Below are positions 53,505 through 64,000 of a DNA stretch of 64,000 nt, piece by piece. The translations under genes and the position numbers were made by a program. Under the pieces are notes generated by a model. It was not told the DNA's origin. It worked only from the letters and a program-made list of their open reading frames with translations, and ran no database searches. The first letter of the stretch is position 1. Every line of letters begins with the position of its first letter. Origin of the DNA: Niebla homalea (Eukaryota; Ascomycota; Lecanoromycetes; Lecanorales; Ramalinaceae); the NCBI GenBank assembly GCA_019925105.1, contig JAHGAU010000017.1, positions 992,001 through 1,056,000 of the forward strand, read 5' to 3'.

Positions 53505-54558
53505 ATGGCACAAAATGGTGCGACACGCGCTATTCAAGTTGTGCCATCTGGCGATCTACGGGTGCATGTCAAAAAGGAAGTTGGCACCACTCTATCAGAA
53601 TTTATCGTCTCTTCCGGAGCTTTACGCATGGCAAGTCCTGTATGGAGTGCCATGCTAGATCCTCAAGGACCCTTCCAGGAATCGCGAAAAAGCGAAATAT
53701 CGTTGATTGGTGACGATCCTCAAGCGTTACTAATTCTTATGCACATTGCGCATATGCAATTCAATCAGATACAAGCCGCCGTCAGCTACAAGGACCTGTT
53801 GGCGCTGTCGATACTCTGCGATAAGTATGATACGGTCACGCTCATTAGACCGTGGGCCGATCAATGGATACAGCCTTATATCAAAAAGGCAGCCAAATGC
53901 TCGTATAGAGGCTACGAGGGTTTAGCTTTCATAGCATGGACATTAGGGAAGCCAGGGCTTTTCTGGAACGTCGCTCAGTATCTGGTCGCCAACGTAACGT
54001 TCGACTCAAGTGGCAGGCTTCTGCATGAGGGTAAGGTAGTGGATGTGATGATGCCCACGGGACTTGTTGGTAAGTCAAGGGATTGCAAATCGCTTTTTTC
54101 CCACTTTCCCCGTCCTGTGAGACTAGCTAAATCGATAAGCAGAGGCGATTCAAGCCTTTCGGGTTCAGAAGCTCGTGGTCATCATCAATATATGCTTGAA
54201 AAAGGTGAATATCTATATGCGCATTGCAGATCACATGAGCAATGTTGAGAATGCTTCACGCTGCCTGGCCATTCATCGATCATCAGCTTGCGACAGTTTG
54301 AACTTTGGGAATTTGATCCTGCGATTGACAGGCCTAGGTCTTTGGCCTGATCAGGACTTTGCAAGAAGAAGCAAAAGTCTTAATGATTTGATAGATGGTC
54401 TACTTGACCTACCTGAGATGTCATTGAGTAACGAGCATGGAAACTGCGGGTTCTACCGATCTTTGAAACGTGAAATTAAGAAGATTGCAGACGTGCAACT
54501 ACCAGCAGACAGCTTGCCCGAATGCGAAGAACACATGGAGGTGCAAATGTCCAAGTGA
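53505..54558 (+). CDS. BTB/POZ-domain protein of the fungal type
   Basis: Two exons, 53505-54069 and 54143-54558 (73-nt intron), 326 aa. The BTB fold begins at about 15 with VVPSGDLRVHVKK, then FIVSSGALRMASPVWSAML (the alpha1-alpha2 region typical of the domain), KSEISLIGDDPQALLILMHIAHMQF, and YKDLLALSILCDKYDTVTLIRPW. The C-terminal half is helical and includes LAFIAWTLGKPGLF. Proteins of this kind are numerous in Pezizomycotina. Some BTB proteins act as CUL3 adaptors, but no Kelch or MATH partner domain is present here, so the role is open. The intron join GLV-EAIQAFRVQKL is frame-consistent. Confidence 0.85.
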
Positions 54559-55163
54559 GGACTCACTCAGACCGATTGATGCTTCTGCTGGCTCTCCTCG
54601 CGGTGACGTATTCGGTCATTTCTTATGAAGTAAGTCTGAACATATCATAAACGCCACTGGTGCCACACACGTGGCTTGTGCCAAGAAGGAGGGCCAAAAC
54701 ACCATACTTCCAGGCTAGAGAAGGCGAGAAGCTAGAGAATTGATGAGACCCCGCTCTCAGATAGATATTAAGACATATCGCCCAGCATTCTCGACTGACG
54801 CCATCTCTAGTGCATTAGGTATTTTCTAAGCGATCCCTACAGTCTGTCGAGCTGCTGCAAACGGTGCAGCAACGGCTGCTTCTTTGATTGGAAGCCGAGC
54901 CTACCAAGGACCCTGACTTTCCATGCTGGGTATCAAGCCGCGAGCTTTACAGAGTACCTTGACGAATTATCTCATTTTTTGGCGTGATGTCACTGATGTG
55001 TAAAGTCAGGAATTGCTTATTTGATAATGCATTAGCTCTTCAAGCATGTCGGAATCTTTTTATGCACTTTTCATTCTGCCTTTTCTTTCCTTTCTCAGCA
55101 TCACTTCGTCTGAAGACCTGCTTGCTGCGACCTTGATTCACGGCCTTTTCCTGCACAAAAGGG
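54559..55163. other. Intergenic region, no gene seen
   Basis: 605 nt between two plus-strand genes; includes the BTB-gene 3' end and the transporter promoter. A frame opens at 55046 upstream of and overlapping the transporter start, but in another frame; it is rejected. Confidence 0.45.
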
Positions 55164-56863
55164 ATGCCACACCTCCAAGGGCGTGCCCTCTTTGCTTCCG
55201 TGACCACGTTGACGTGCTTGGGCTTCCTTTTGATAGGATAGTAAGCTCCGCCATTGTACCCAGGAGACATCATACCTAAGAGGTACTGATATCGAATCCC
55301 AGCGATAATGGATTGCTTGGTGGCCTCGTTACCGGCGATGCCTTCAACACCACCTTCAATACACCGAGCTCCACCATTGTCGGGCTCATTGTGGCCATCT
55401 ATGAAGGTAAGCTTGGGCTTGGAACGGTCGCAAGCACTCTGGGATGCTGATGGACGGCAAAGTCGGCTGCTTCTTCGGCTCCATCTTCACCTCCATCTTT
55501 GGCGAAGGGTTGGGAAGGAAGAAGAGCATTGGCGGTGGCGTCGTTGTCATGATCATGGGGGCGCTCTTGCAAGCTACGGCTTATACGAGATCTCACATGG
55601 TCGTCGCCCGCATCGTCTCCGGTTTTGGTATGGGCATCATAAACAGCACCGTCCCCGTCTTCCAATCCGAGTACTCCCCGAAAGCAAGCAGGGGGCTTTA
55701 CGTTTGTATGCAGCTTTCCACTCTTAATCTAGGCATTTTTCTGGCTTACTGGATCGACTACGGATTCTCGTCTCATCCGGGGAGCTACGCCTGGAGAGTG
55801 CCCTGTATCTTGCAATGCATCTTCCTGATACCGATGCTGTTCATCCTCATGATAGTCCCGGAAACGCCAAGATGGCTGGCTAGCCATGATCGACCGGACG
55901 AGTCTCTCCAAGTCTTGCTGAGGTTGCACAAGTCCCGCGTGCCCGAAGATGCGATCCGTCGACTTCATGCCGACATTCTGGCCATGGTCGCGGTCGAAAA
56001 AGCGGTGGGCGTGGGCAGATGGAAGGATCTCTTCAAGAGCGACAGCCTGCAGAGTCGACGAAGATTCCTCATCGCCTGCGGCATTCAGTCGATGCAGCAG
56101 CTTGGCGGCATCAACGCCATCATCTACTACACCGCCACCATCTTCCAGCAGGTCGGCTTCGACCAGCACATGTCCGCGCTGATGTCCGGCTATCTGCAGA
56201 CCTGGTTCTTTGTCGCGTCCTTCATCCCCTGGCTTCTCATCGATCGTATCGGCCGTCGGCCGTTGCTGCTGTCCATGATTTCCCTCATGGCCGCGGTGAT
56301 GGCCATCCAGACCGCCTTGATTTACCAAGTCCAATTCAAGACCGCAACGGCCACCGCATCGGGCGCTGCGGCGGCGGCCATGCTCTTCATCTTCCAAGGA
56401 GCATTTACGGTGGGGTTCCAGGCTACCGTCTGGGTGTACCCCACAGAGATCCTGCCCCTGCGTCTCCGCCAGCGAGGATCCGCCGTCTCGACAGCTTGCA
56501 ATTGGATCTTCAACTACATGATTGTGCAGATTACCCCTGTGGCGATTGAGAACATCGGGTATCGGACCTACATCATCTTTGCCGTCTTAAATGGTAAAGT
56601 CTTTCCCACCCCCTTTTTTTTTGAGATGATTATCCGGATTGGGGAGCTGACTCTCTTATATTCTAGCGGCCTGGGTGCCCATCATCTATCTATTCTTCCC
56701 CGAAACCAAGGGTCTGGAGCTCGAAGATGTGGATAGGCTGTTCGCCAAGGAGGGGACCGACACTGCCCGGATGATCGAGGAGACCGCGGCCAGGCAGGGC
56801 TCGGTGACTTTCCGACCGGACAAGGCAGGCGCGCACGTCGACCAGGATGAGGTCAAGGTCTGA
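55164..56863 (+). CDS. MFS sugar transporter
   Basis: Four exons, 55164-55240, 55303-55406, 55463-56593 and 56667-56863; 502 aa. The start MPHLQGRALF leads into the first helix LTCLGFLLIGYDNGLLGGLVTGDAF, rebuilt across intron 1 (Y|DNG). The second helix IVAIYEVGCFFGS is rebuilt across intron 2. Sugar-porter signatures are GEGLGRKKSI, VSGFGMGIINSTVPVFQSEYSP, the QQLGGINAIIYYTATIF block of helix 7, DRIGRRPLLLSM, and FFPETKGLELEDVDRLF at the end of helix 12. Twelve helices are expected, in the plasma membrane, by proton symport or facilitation. The residues of helix 7 and PETKG fit hexose or pentose carriers; the exact sugar is not predictable. The polar C-tail is short. Confidence 0.92.
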
Positions 56864-57242
56864 TGTGAATACATGTAGATATGCAGGGAAACGGAGACAT
56901 GGAGGTCCTATACTTCAATTTTGCTGTTCTTGCTTCACGTCCTTGGCAAAAAGCTGGCAAGCATCGTGGGCTAGCCTAGTGATCTCAAATTCGCAGGAAT
57001 CTGATGCAAGTTAGTGGGCAGTTCCGAAGGTTGAGTATCTCAAGAGTGGTCGCAATTGTTTTCCTCATTCAGAGGCTTCCTCGATCACTATGCTATGTAC
57101 AAGCTGGAGCCTTTTCTTCCGACTCCAGCGCCATGCTGTTGCGCCTTTGAAGCGCTTGACGAATACAACGGATGGGGCTGAGTTGTTGTGACAAATATGT
57201 ACAAATACCCTTACTCGCCTCCTCGATGTTCTGCAGCCCTGT
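56864..57242. other. Convergent 3' region
   Basis: 379 nt between the transporter stop and the EAF1 stop. No gene seen. Confidence 0.5.
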
Positions 57243-60200
57243 CTACTGACCGCCGGCCATACCCACAGGACCCGGCCGTGGACTCTGCGTTGGTGCCCTT
57301 GGAGGGGCTCCTCCCTGAGCACTGCCTGTCCTCTGGACCAAGGGTGTTACGGACCTGCTCCCGTTCATGGTAGGAGCAGACCCGTTGCCAGCACTCTCCC
57401 TCCTCTGTTGACTCGCCTGCTGATTACGCATGTAATTGGCGTACTGCTGCTGGCTGAAGGCCCCCGTATTTCCATTGGCCATTATGGCCGGCTGTTGCAT
57501 CATTGGATTTGACAGGGGCATGCCACCCACATTGCCAGCGCTATTTCCGACCGCCGCTGCCATTGCTGTTTGCTGCGACATGCGATATAGTTGCTCAGTC
57601 GTCAGACGTTGGATCGTAGTTGGGCTCGCACTCGGGTGCCGAAGCTTGACTTGATTTTGAATTTGATTGACTGCCGGGGTCATGCCACTTGATAATGATT
57701 GAGGCTGGGTCTGATTTCCGCGCGGCGAGCTGTTGGTGCCTTGAGTGGACTGAACCCCGTTTATAGATGGGCTGGAACGTCCCTGCATTGAGGCAAGCAT
57801 GGCGCTGCCATTCTGCGGAGTTGGGTTGAGATTTTGCATATGCGGCGAGCCTCCGGGACCGACTTGCTGGGGAAGTCGCTGCTGTTGACGCTGCTGAAGA
57901 TAGGCTGCTTGCTCCGCTTGGACTCGCTGAGCTTCGTGAACCACGCGCGCATCCGCCGTCATTGGGGCTTGCCCCCGTGTCCCCATTGTCATTTGCACTT
58001 GCGCCTGCATCGGCGCATGAGGAATGTGCTGACCATTGGTGGGGAGTACGCCATTCAGTTGACCGCTCGCTGGTCTTTGAATTGGAGGAGCTGCCCGGGT
58101 GACATCCATTGCCCCGCCTCGATACTGAACTGCGGAGACAACGTTCGGGCTGGCCCCGTTAGGAACCCCTGGTGGCAATGTGTGATTGGTGGATACTCCG
58201 TTTGCTTGTTGACCTGCTGGCTGAAGTGAAGCTTTCTTTGCGTTCATCTTGGATTGCGTTAGTCGATACTTCGACCTGCTGCAGAAGGACACTCACCTGT
58301 CTTAAGAACTGAATTTTCATGTTTTGCTCATCTGATTTCGCCTGCTTCTCCCACTTGAGGCGACTATACTCACGGGCTGTTATTGTCGCCTTACGTTCCT
58401 TGGGCTGCTCAGTGGCTTTCCGCATTGCAGAAAGGCTGGCTACTAGACCGGTTCGTCAGCATATGAGATCCATGTTTATTGATGTCCGCCATATCTTACC
58501 TTGCTGCTGTTTATGTGAGTTGAGCTCCCTCTTCTTGGCATGTTTTCGCATTGCATCGATGAGGTGGATCGGTCGGTTGTTCTTGCGTTTTTCGACGGAG
58601 GAAGGTTGGTTGGAACGACGGCGGGTGGGAAGCTGAGCTGGATTGCCACCTTGCTGTTGTACCAATGCTAGCTGACGTGCTTCATAAGCCCTTTGACCCT
58701 GTTGCAATCTCTGGCTGTACGTTCGGAAGTAGGGCACTTTCTGCATCTCATTTGGGAGACCTTCAAGTGTGATCCATTGTTCAAAGCACTCCCACGGCGT
58801 GCGTCGTTCCGCCCCGGAGGTATACGCCGATGGCAAGGACATGCAGCTTGAGATCAAGGACCAATTGTAAGAATATTCTCGAACAAGCCTACGAAGTTCA
58901 TCTTCTTCGGCTGGGGTCCATTGCGATGGCGAACGGCATTCAAAGAAGTCTTTGGTGGGCATCTGATGGTCTGAAGGAGGCTTAAACGCATGACCTGCGT
59001 GAATTCGATCTCTTGTGTGCTTATGCTCAGGATCAAACAAGGCAACATCTTCTTCGAGCGGTGCCAGATTTGGTGGCGTGTCTTGAAGGTCTATGACAGG
59101 CGAGGGAGAAAGAGCAGAATATGCCAAGCGACTTTTCTTTCGTGGAGGCCCTTCATAATCAGCTGCTAATTTACCTTGCGCGAACTTGGAGACAGGCACA
59201 AGATCAGTCTTCCATTCTTGGTCTGGATCAAGTTCAGCGACACCAAGGGCGCAGTCCTGAACGACTTTCGAAGGCTCGTAACAGGGTAATTCCATAAGGA
59301 TCTTTTCGGCCACAGGGCTAGCAGTCAGGCCAAAGACGAAAACGTCCGGAGGTAACGAGAAGATTGCTGCTGGCGGGTCCCCCTGCGTGGGATCCACAAT
59401 AGGCAGACTGTCCTCGGTGGCCTCACTTACCTCGTCATGCACAAGATCCGGTGTAGCCGAAGCTGATTTCTGGACATCCCTTGTGGGTGTACGACGAACC
59501 TGGACTTGAAGGGAATTTCGTTCCTCTGGCGAGGAGGCCACCCAGGCCGCGCATGAACCGGCGAGATAACTGGCGCTGGCAAGCTTGAATTTCCTTTCTT
59601 CTCGGAAGTCGGTTCTCATCCACTTCATGTGCCCTAATAAGACGTCCCAGTGCGCGGCTGACCTCTGGGGCTCTACAGAGCGTTGAGGCTGGCGAAGGGA
59701 CCATTTACCACTCTGCTGCATGCCTTTGATCGCATGCAGTATGTGGAAATCTTGCTTTTCACGGATCTCGGTGTAATGATCCGTGGTCTCAAGGATCTTG
59801 TTCGCTTGTTGAAGCAAATTGCGCAGAGGTAATGCTCGAGGTGGAGTGGAAGCTTGTGCCGCGAAATACGTCAAAAAGTAGTCTCGATTCTCCTTTGTTT
59901 GATCATCGTCGACGGACTGGTGGCCTGCTCTGTGTTCTGGCACGCGAGAGTTGCTGGAAGACTGGTGCTTGGCGAAAACTACTGTGGACAGCTTACTCCT
60001 CTCCTTATCTCTGAGTTCGCTTAGACCAAGTCTGAAGGCCCCACGATCGGGCGATGTCAGAGAGGAAGCTGATTTTGGCACTCCAGAGTGATTCTCTTTA
60101 TGGCTGTCGGCAAACTTCTCAGTTGATGTTGGTGTACTCCTGGGCGTTTCTCCTAGAATCTCCGAGACCGATTTGTGTCGAAGAGCACCAGACGAGACCC

Positions 60201-61587
60201 TAGTTGTCATACGTTCAGGTGGTGATTGGGCGGTGGATGTCGATGGTGTGATTTTGCCTGGGGTAGCAGTTTCCAATGTTGTCGCTGTGGACTTCACTTG
60301 CGCCGTGTTCGTGCCCTGAGCGGCCACGTTTACGCTGGTATCTATGCGCATCGGAGGTCGTCGACTCAATGTCATGTCGCTGGATGACTCTCCAGTGGCG
60401 CTAGCATCCATATAATCTCGCATACCAGGGATCGTGGAAGACTTCGCAGGCTCCTTTTCACTCGGCTGGACAAGATCATGTTTTGGGCTCGTATCCTCGT
60501 TCAGGGGAGGGATATCCATCATCCCGTTGCCATCATCGTAAGTATCCTGAATAAATTGAGACGGTAGATCTAAGTTCGTAACAGTAGCTGGGTCCTTCAT
60601 CTCCATGGCATTGAGAGGCTTCTGTGGATGCTGTATTGACGGCGTCTGATCAGTCTCCACTTCCTTGACGGATGTCCTGGTGTCTGTTTCATGTGAAACA
60701 TCATTTGCACCTTTGCCCTTAGGGTCCATGGTGCTGTCTATGCCATCTTGGACCTTGGAAGTGAAGACACTTCTTCCCGAGTCTGGAGGCGTCAGAGCCC
60801 TCGCAGGCTCTTGCGCTTGGGCACCCTCGTTGGATGTTTCTGCAATGCTATCTTTATGGGTGGGTGGAGTCTTAGCTGTGCCATCTCGGCCGTCTTTCGC
60901 GGCATCGAGAGCCGGCGTCCTGGCTTGCTCTTTGTGCTCGAAATTCGCAGTCGGCTGGCCTGTCGAGTATGCATCGGAAGCATTTGGATGTGCAATCGGC
61001 TTGCTGGCGATTCCTCCGGGTCCATGAGCTGGAACGGTGTTGAGGGGAGGTTCATCACCCAAGGGTGCTGCTGGTAAAGAGTTTGCATTCTGGACTGGGC
61101 TTCCCAGGCGCCGCCGCTTGTTCGCAGAAACATCGGCATCCGCCTGGAGGCGACTTATCGGTTGACGAGAGTCTGTGGGTCGTGCACGTCCGTGCTCGGA
61201 AAGGCGAGCTTTGTGGGAAACGGGCAGGGTGGAAACGTCGAACGTTCGATTTCTATTGATGCATGAGCTCCTGTTCTAAAAGAGATGGGCAGAAGACTTT
61301 TGGATTACTGAGTGATGTCGTTGGAATCCAGGAAGGCTGTGAGTTCGCGTTCGCGCGTTTCTGCGCTGTAGGTATCCCCATCGGGCTCATCTTTTAGGCT
61401 TAAAAAGGCGACAGACACCCCAAAGATCGACCTCAGCAACTTCTCACGTCTCGACGCACAACGACTGGGAAAATAGGTCAATGTAAGTCATTCAAAGCGG
61501 ATCTTGCATGCGACATGGAAAATGTCAGTTTTAAGTGACTCACGCTAGCTCTTGTCGCTGATTCGAGAGGACATCGACAGTGGTCAT
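57243..61587 (-). CDS. EAF1: NuA4 histone acetyltransferase scaffold EAF1/VID21
   Basis: Five exons from 61587: 61587-61544, 61464-61309, 61252-58500, 58442-58297 and 58247-57243; 4,104 coding nt, 1,367 aa. The N-terminus MTTVDVLSNQRQELARC joins RREKLLRSIFGVSVAF and ELTAFLDSNDITQNRTFDVSTLP, a start typical of fungal Vid21. A long disordered Ser/Thr/Pro region follows. The HSA domain is centred on HWDVLLGHMKWMRTDFREERK (about residues 590-610), and a SANT/Myb domain on SQWTPAEEDELRRLVREYSYNW (about 740-765). The C-terminal 330 residues are Gln/Asn/Pro/Met-rich with polyQ patches. EAF1 is the platform subunit holding the NuA4 (Esa1) complex together for H4/H2A acetylation in the nucleus. The first two exons are short and are easily missed. 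Confidence 0.92.
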
Positions 61588-61924
61588 CGCTCAATGTCCA
61601 CTCTGCACGAATGGAAAACTCGGATTCCGATGGAACCATCATTGCATCTTACATGGACACATCTATGATCGCTCAAAAAACAAAATTGTATTGATGGTTT
61701 CGATGATGTATTGATGAGTTTAATGATTTTGATGCAGCTGGTGATGGATGAGAATAGGAGATTTTGGCGGAACTGCGGGGAGATAGGGAGACCGCCAGCT
61801 AAAAATCCGATTTTCCAAAATTTATGGCAAGCCCAAGTTAAAATCTCCCCACCTCATTCATGCCTGCGACAACCATTCCCTCCTGTGTCCACCACGTCGG
61901 TCTAATTGTGCGCACGAGCCTGCG
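61588..61924. promoter_or_regulatory. Divergent promoter region, EAF1 / MAK11
   Basis: 337 nt, with an imperfect direct repeat of TTGATG-containing units (about 61680-61735) and an AAAATTT string near 61817, which resembles the yeast ribosome-biogenesis RRPE element but lacks the paired PAC element. Confidence 0.35.
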
Positions 61925-63469
61925 ATGGGCAAAAGGAAAAGAGATCGTGACCCACAAGATGCTCGTACCAGCGGCTTTGGGGCGCATGTCGCACAGAAGC
62001 CATCTTCTCGCACAAGCAGTCCTTCATTCCAGCAAACAGTCTTCAAACCTGAGCTCATCCAGGGGAATGCAGACGACGCAAACAAGCTACTTAGCCCAGT
62101 CATCCTGCAGGTCGTAATAGGTACCTACGAAAAAATCCTACATGGCTTCACTGCAACAATCTCAGGTTTGGCCGAGGATGCAGAGCACCCTATGCGTGTG
62201 GAATTTGAAGACACATTTATGTTCAATGCCCATGATTCGTCCATTCGATGCCTCGCTATATCACCCCCCGTACGTGATTCCAAAAAGGTCATCTTGGCTA
62301 CTGGTGGCTCTGATCAGGTCATCAATCTTTACTCGCTTTCCACTTGTTCCTCCCCCCCGAGCAGTGCTCATGGTCTATCAAAGCCCTCGTTGACCGGCAA
62401 CAAAATAAGAGAAAATATCAGCAACCGCGAGATAGGATCATTGCAGAATCACGCAGGAGCGATCAACTCCCTGGTGTTTCCAACGCGCTCCAAGTTGCTC
62501 TCGGCCGCAGAGGACAATACTGTGGGAGTAATGAGGACTCGCGATTGGACCGTCCTTTCTACCATCAAAGCTCCGGTTCCAAAAGCACCTGGGCGACCAA
62601 GTGGGGACACTGCTCCGAATGGCGCAGGCCCTGCCGGATTGAATGATCTTGCCATCCATCCTAGCATGAAACTCATGTTGAGCGTTGGCAAGGGCGAGAA
62701 GTGTATGCGACTATGGAATCTTGTCACAGGAAAGAAGGCAGGCGTCTTGAACTTTGAGCGCAGCCTTCTGCAGAGTGTCGGAGAAACAAAGCACAGCAGC
62801 GGTGAGGGTCGGAACGTGGCTTGGAATTCCAGCGGCGACGAATTCACCATATCTTTTGAGAGGGGTTGCCTTGTCTATGGCATTGATTCCAAGGTCAAAG
62901 GCTACATTTTCCCGTCCCCGCGGACCAAAATTCATCAATTGACGTACGTGAGCTCAATTTCTGAAACTGGACAGCCCTGCGAACTATTGACGCTTTCCAC
63001 GGAGGATGGCCGGATACTATTCTATTCACGAACAACGAGCGATGACACTACAGAGGCCTCCTCACACAACCAGCCAATTAAGCCATGCGCTCAGCTAGGA
63101 GAGTCTGCGGTGGCCATGTCTGGGCGTGTCAAGGCTTTCGAGATCATTCCTCTTCCTGACTTCAGCTGTCATTGCTTTGTAACAGGGAGCAGCGATGGCA
63201 CCATCCGATTCTGGTCGGTCAACGCCTCGGAAATTGACTCTGCATTCAAAAGTCCAAGCCAAGCACGAGCCCACAACACTAATCTGACCAGCGAGGACAC
63301 TGATCGGGGTTCTTCAATGCCTCACATAGGACGGCTTATAGGGACTTACGAAGGAGGCAATCGAATAACTTGCCTACAAGCATTCCGAATGAACAATGGC
63401 TCAGTCAATATGTCAAATGGATCGACGCCGGTCAAGACTATGGAGAATGGAATGCTGAATGGGATATGA
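61925..63469 (+). CDS. MAK11: 60S biogenesis WD40 protein MAK11 (PAK1IP1 family)
   Basis: Intronless, 514 aa. After a basic start (MGKRKRDRD), the propeller opens with ILQVVIGTYEKILHGFTATI, the family's first blade. It continues with FNAHDSSIRCLAISPP...LATGGSDQVINLYSL, the GSLQNHAGAINSLVFP...LLSAAEDNTVGVMRTRDW blade, GGAGPAGLNDLAIHPSMKLMLSVGKGEKCMRLWNL-type blade, and CHCFVTGSSDGTIRFWSV. The C-terminal 70 residues are Asn/Ser-rich and disordered. MAK11 acts in early 60S assembly in the nucleolus/nucleus, associated with Rlp24 loading. A Ser/Pro-rich insert lies between the first two blades. The fungal protein is somewhat longer than yeast Mak11. Confidence 0.9.
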   Translation: MGKRKRDRDPQDARTSGFGAHVAQKPSSRTSSPSFQQTVFKPELIQGNADDANKLLSPVILQVVIGTYEKILHGFTATISGLAEDAEHPMRVEFEDTFMFNAHDSSIRCLAISPPVRDSKKVILATGGSDQVINLYSLSTCSSPPSSAHGLSKPSLTGNKIRENISNREIGSLQNHAGAINSLVFPTRSKLLSAAEDNTVGVMRTRDWTVLSTIKAPVPKAPGRPSGDTAPNGAGPAGLNDLAIHPSMKLMLSVGKGEKCMRLWNLVTGKKAGVLNFERSLLQSVGETKHSSGEGRNVAWNSSGDEFTISFERGCLVYGIDSKVKGYIFPSPRTKIHQLTYVSSISETGQPCELLTLSTEDGRILFYSRTTSDDTTEASSHNQPIKPCAQLGESAVAMSGRVKAFEIIPLPDFSCHCFVTGSSDGTIRFWSVNASEIDSAFKSPSQARAHNTNLTSEDTDRGSSMPHIGRLIGTYEGGNRITCLQAFRMNNGSVNMSNGSTPVKTMENGMLNGI

Positions 63470-64000
63470 AAAAGCCTCAAAAGTAAGGGGCATTGAGTGA
63501 ACGCACTATCCGGATCGGATTTGACGTGGCAGCTTTGGCGGTGGTGAATTTTGCGTCTTTTGTGCGAGAGATACCCATGATAGAATTGCTGAAATCATGC
63601 TTCTTGTCTTCCAGTCTAGTCATCCAGTCTAGTCATCCAGTCTGACTCGGTGATTGCTGCTCATATGAGTGTAGAGCGAGGAATCTGAAGCATGATTAGA
63701 GTGCTTGGTAGCTTGCAGAACGACAGGCCTGTATTCCGTAATGGGACTAGTAATTAACGTATACAACTTAAGGCTTGCGGGGATTTTATACTTCCGACTC
63801 ACATATCGATATTTCGCATCGATTCCGTACCAAAAGCCTTTTTCTCTCCACTACAGGTTACACAAAGTCCACAAGCTCCCGCGCTTCAAGGACTACATTG
63901 TCGACCAGAATTACAAAGTGTCAAATTAACGACTGTTTCAGCACACGAACCTTTTCGATCTTGGTCTTGCCCCGGAGCGCTCACCAGCACCGAGAAACGT
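63470..64000. other. Right-end intergenic region
   Basis: Apart from the short tandem repeat at 63611-63643, nothing is supported. A 74-codon plus-strand frame (63705-63929) shows no family signal. A gene starting beyond the window cannot be excluded. Confidence 0.45.
63611..63643. repeat. 13-bp tandem repeat, 2.5 copies
   Basis: The unit ccagtctagtcat occurs twice in full and then as the partial copy ccagtct. It lies downstream of MAK11, perhaps in its 3' UTR. Confidence 0.9.

Overview
The window is nuclear DNA of a filamentous ascomycete (Pezizomycotina type). The signs are many short introns (about 45 to 130 nt) with GT...AG ends and CTRAC-like branch points, a fungal PTH11/rhodopsin-type receptor, a fungal NLR with ankyrin repeats, and single-copy housekeeping genes in their Pezizomycotina form. 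I cannot name the species. Exon limits were built by hand. In every multi-exon model the coding length is a multiple of three and the joined reading frame restores family motifs.

Layout. 1-9 kb: small membrane protein, PTH11-like receptor, J-domain protein, C2-domain protein, fumarylacetoacetate-hydrolase-like enzyme. 9-14 kb: secreted class 3 lipase, proteasome beta7 (PRE4), methylthioribose-1-phosphate isomerase (MRI1). 14-18.4 kb: patatin, NACHT and ankyrin-array sequence that reads best as one NLR-type immune/incompatibility gene. 19-25 kb: proteasome ATPase RPT4, ER alpha-1,2-mannosidase, histidine-phosphatase-superfamily protein, small tail-anchored ORF. 25.4-28 kb: gene-poor with a low-complexity ORF. 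28-35 kb: CDC43 and ILM1 (divergent), NatB subunit NAA25/MDM20, and a tiny three-exon COX23. 36.6-45.9 kb: 2OG-Fe(II) oxygenase, RING protein, RRP9, proteasome beta4 (PRE1), SAD1. 46-64 kb: UTP13, an unnamed membrane protein, SPP2, BTB protein, sugar transporter, EAF1/VID21, MAK11.

Functional themes. Three 26S proteasome genes (PRE4, RPT4, PRE1) lie within about 33 kb. The right half is rich in ribosome-biogenesis (RRP9, UTP13, MAK11), splicing (SAD1, SPP2) and chromatin (EAF1) genes. Mitochondria-linked genes (ILM1, COX23, MDM20) sit together at 30-35 kb. Many genes are paired head to head and probably share promoters.

Most notable points: the patatin-NACHT-ankyrin gene with a near-identical repeat array; a PRE1 initiator ATG split by an intron plus a probable GC-AG intron in the same gene; an apparent GA-AG intron at a conserved site of RPT4; and COX23, which is too fragmented to appear as an ORF.
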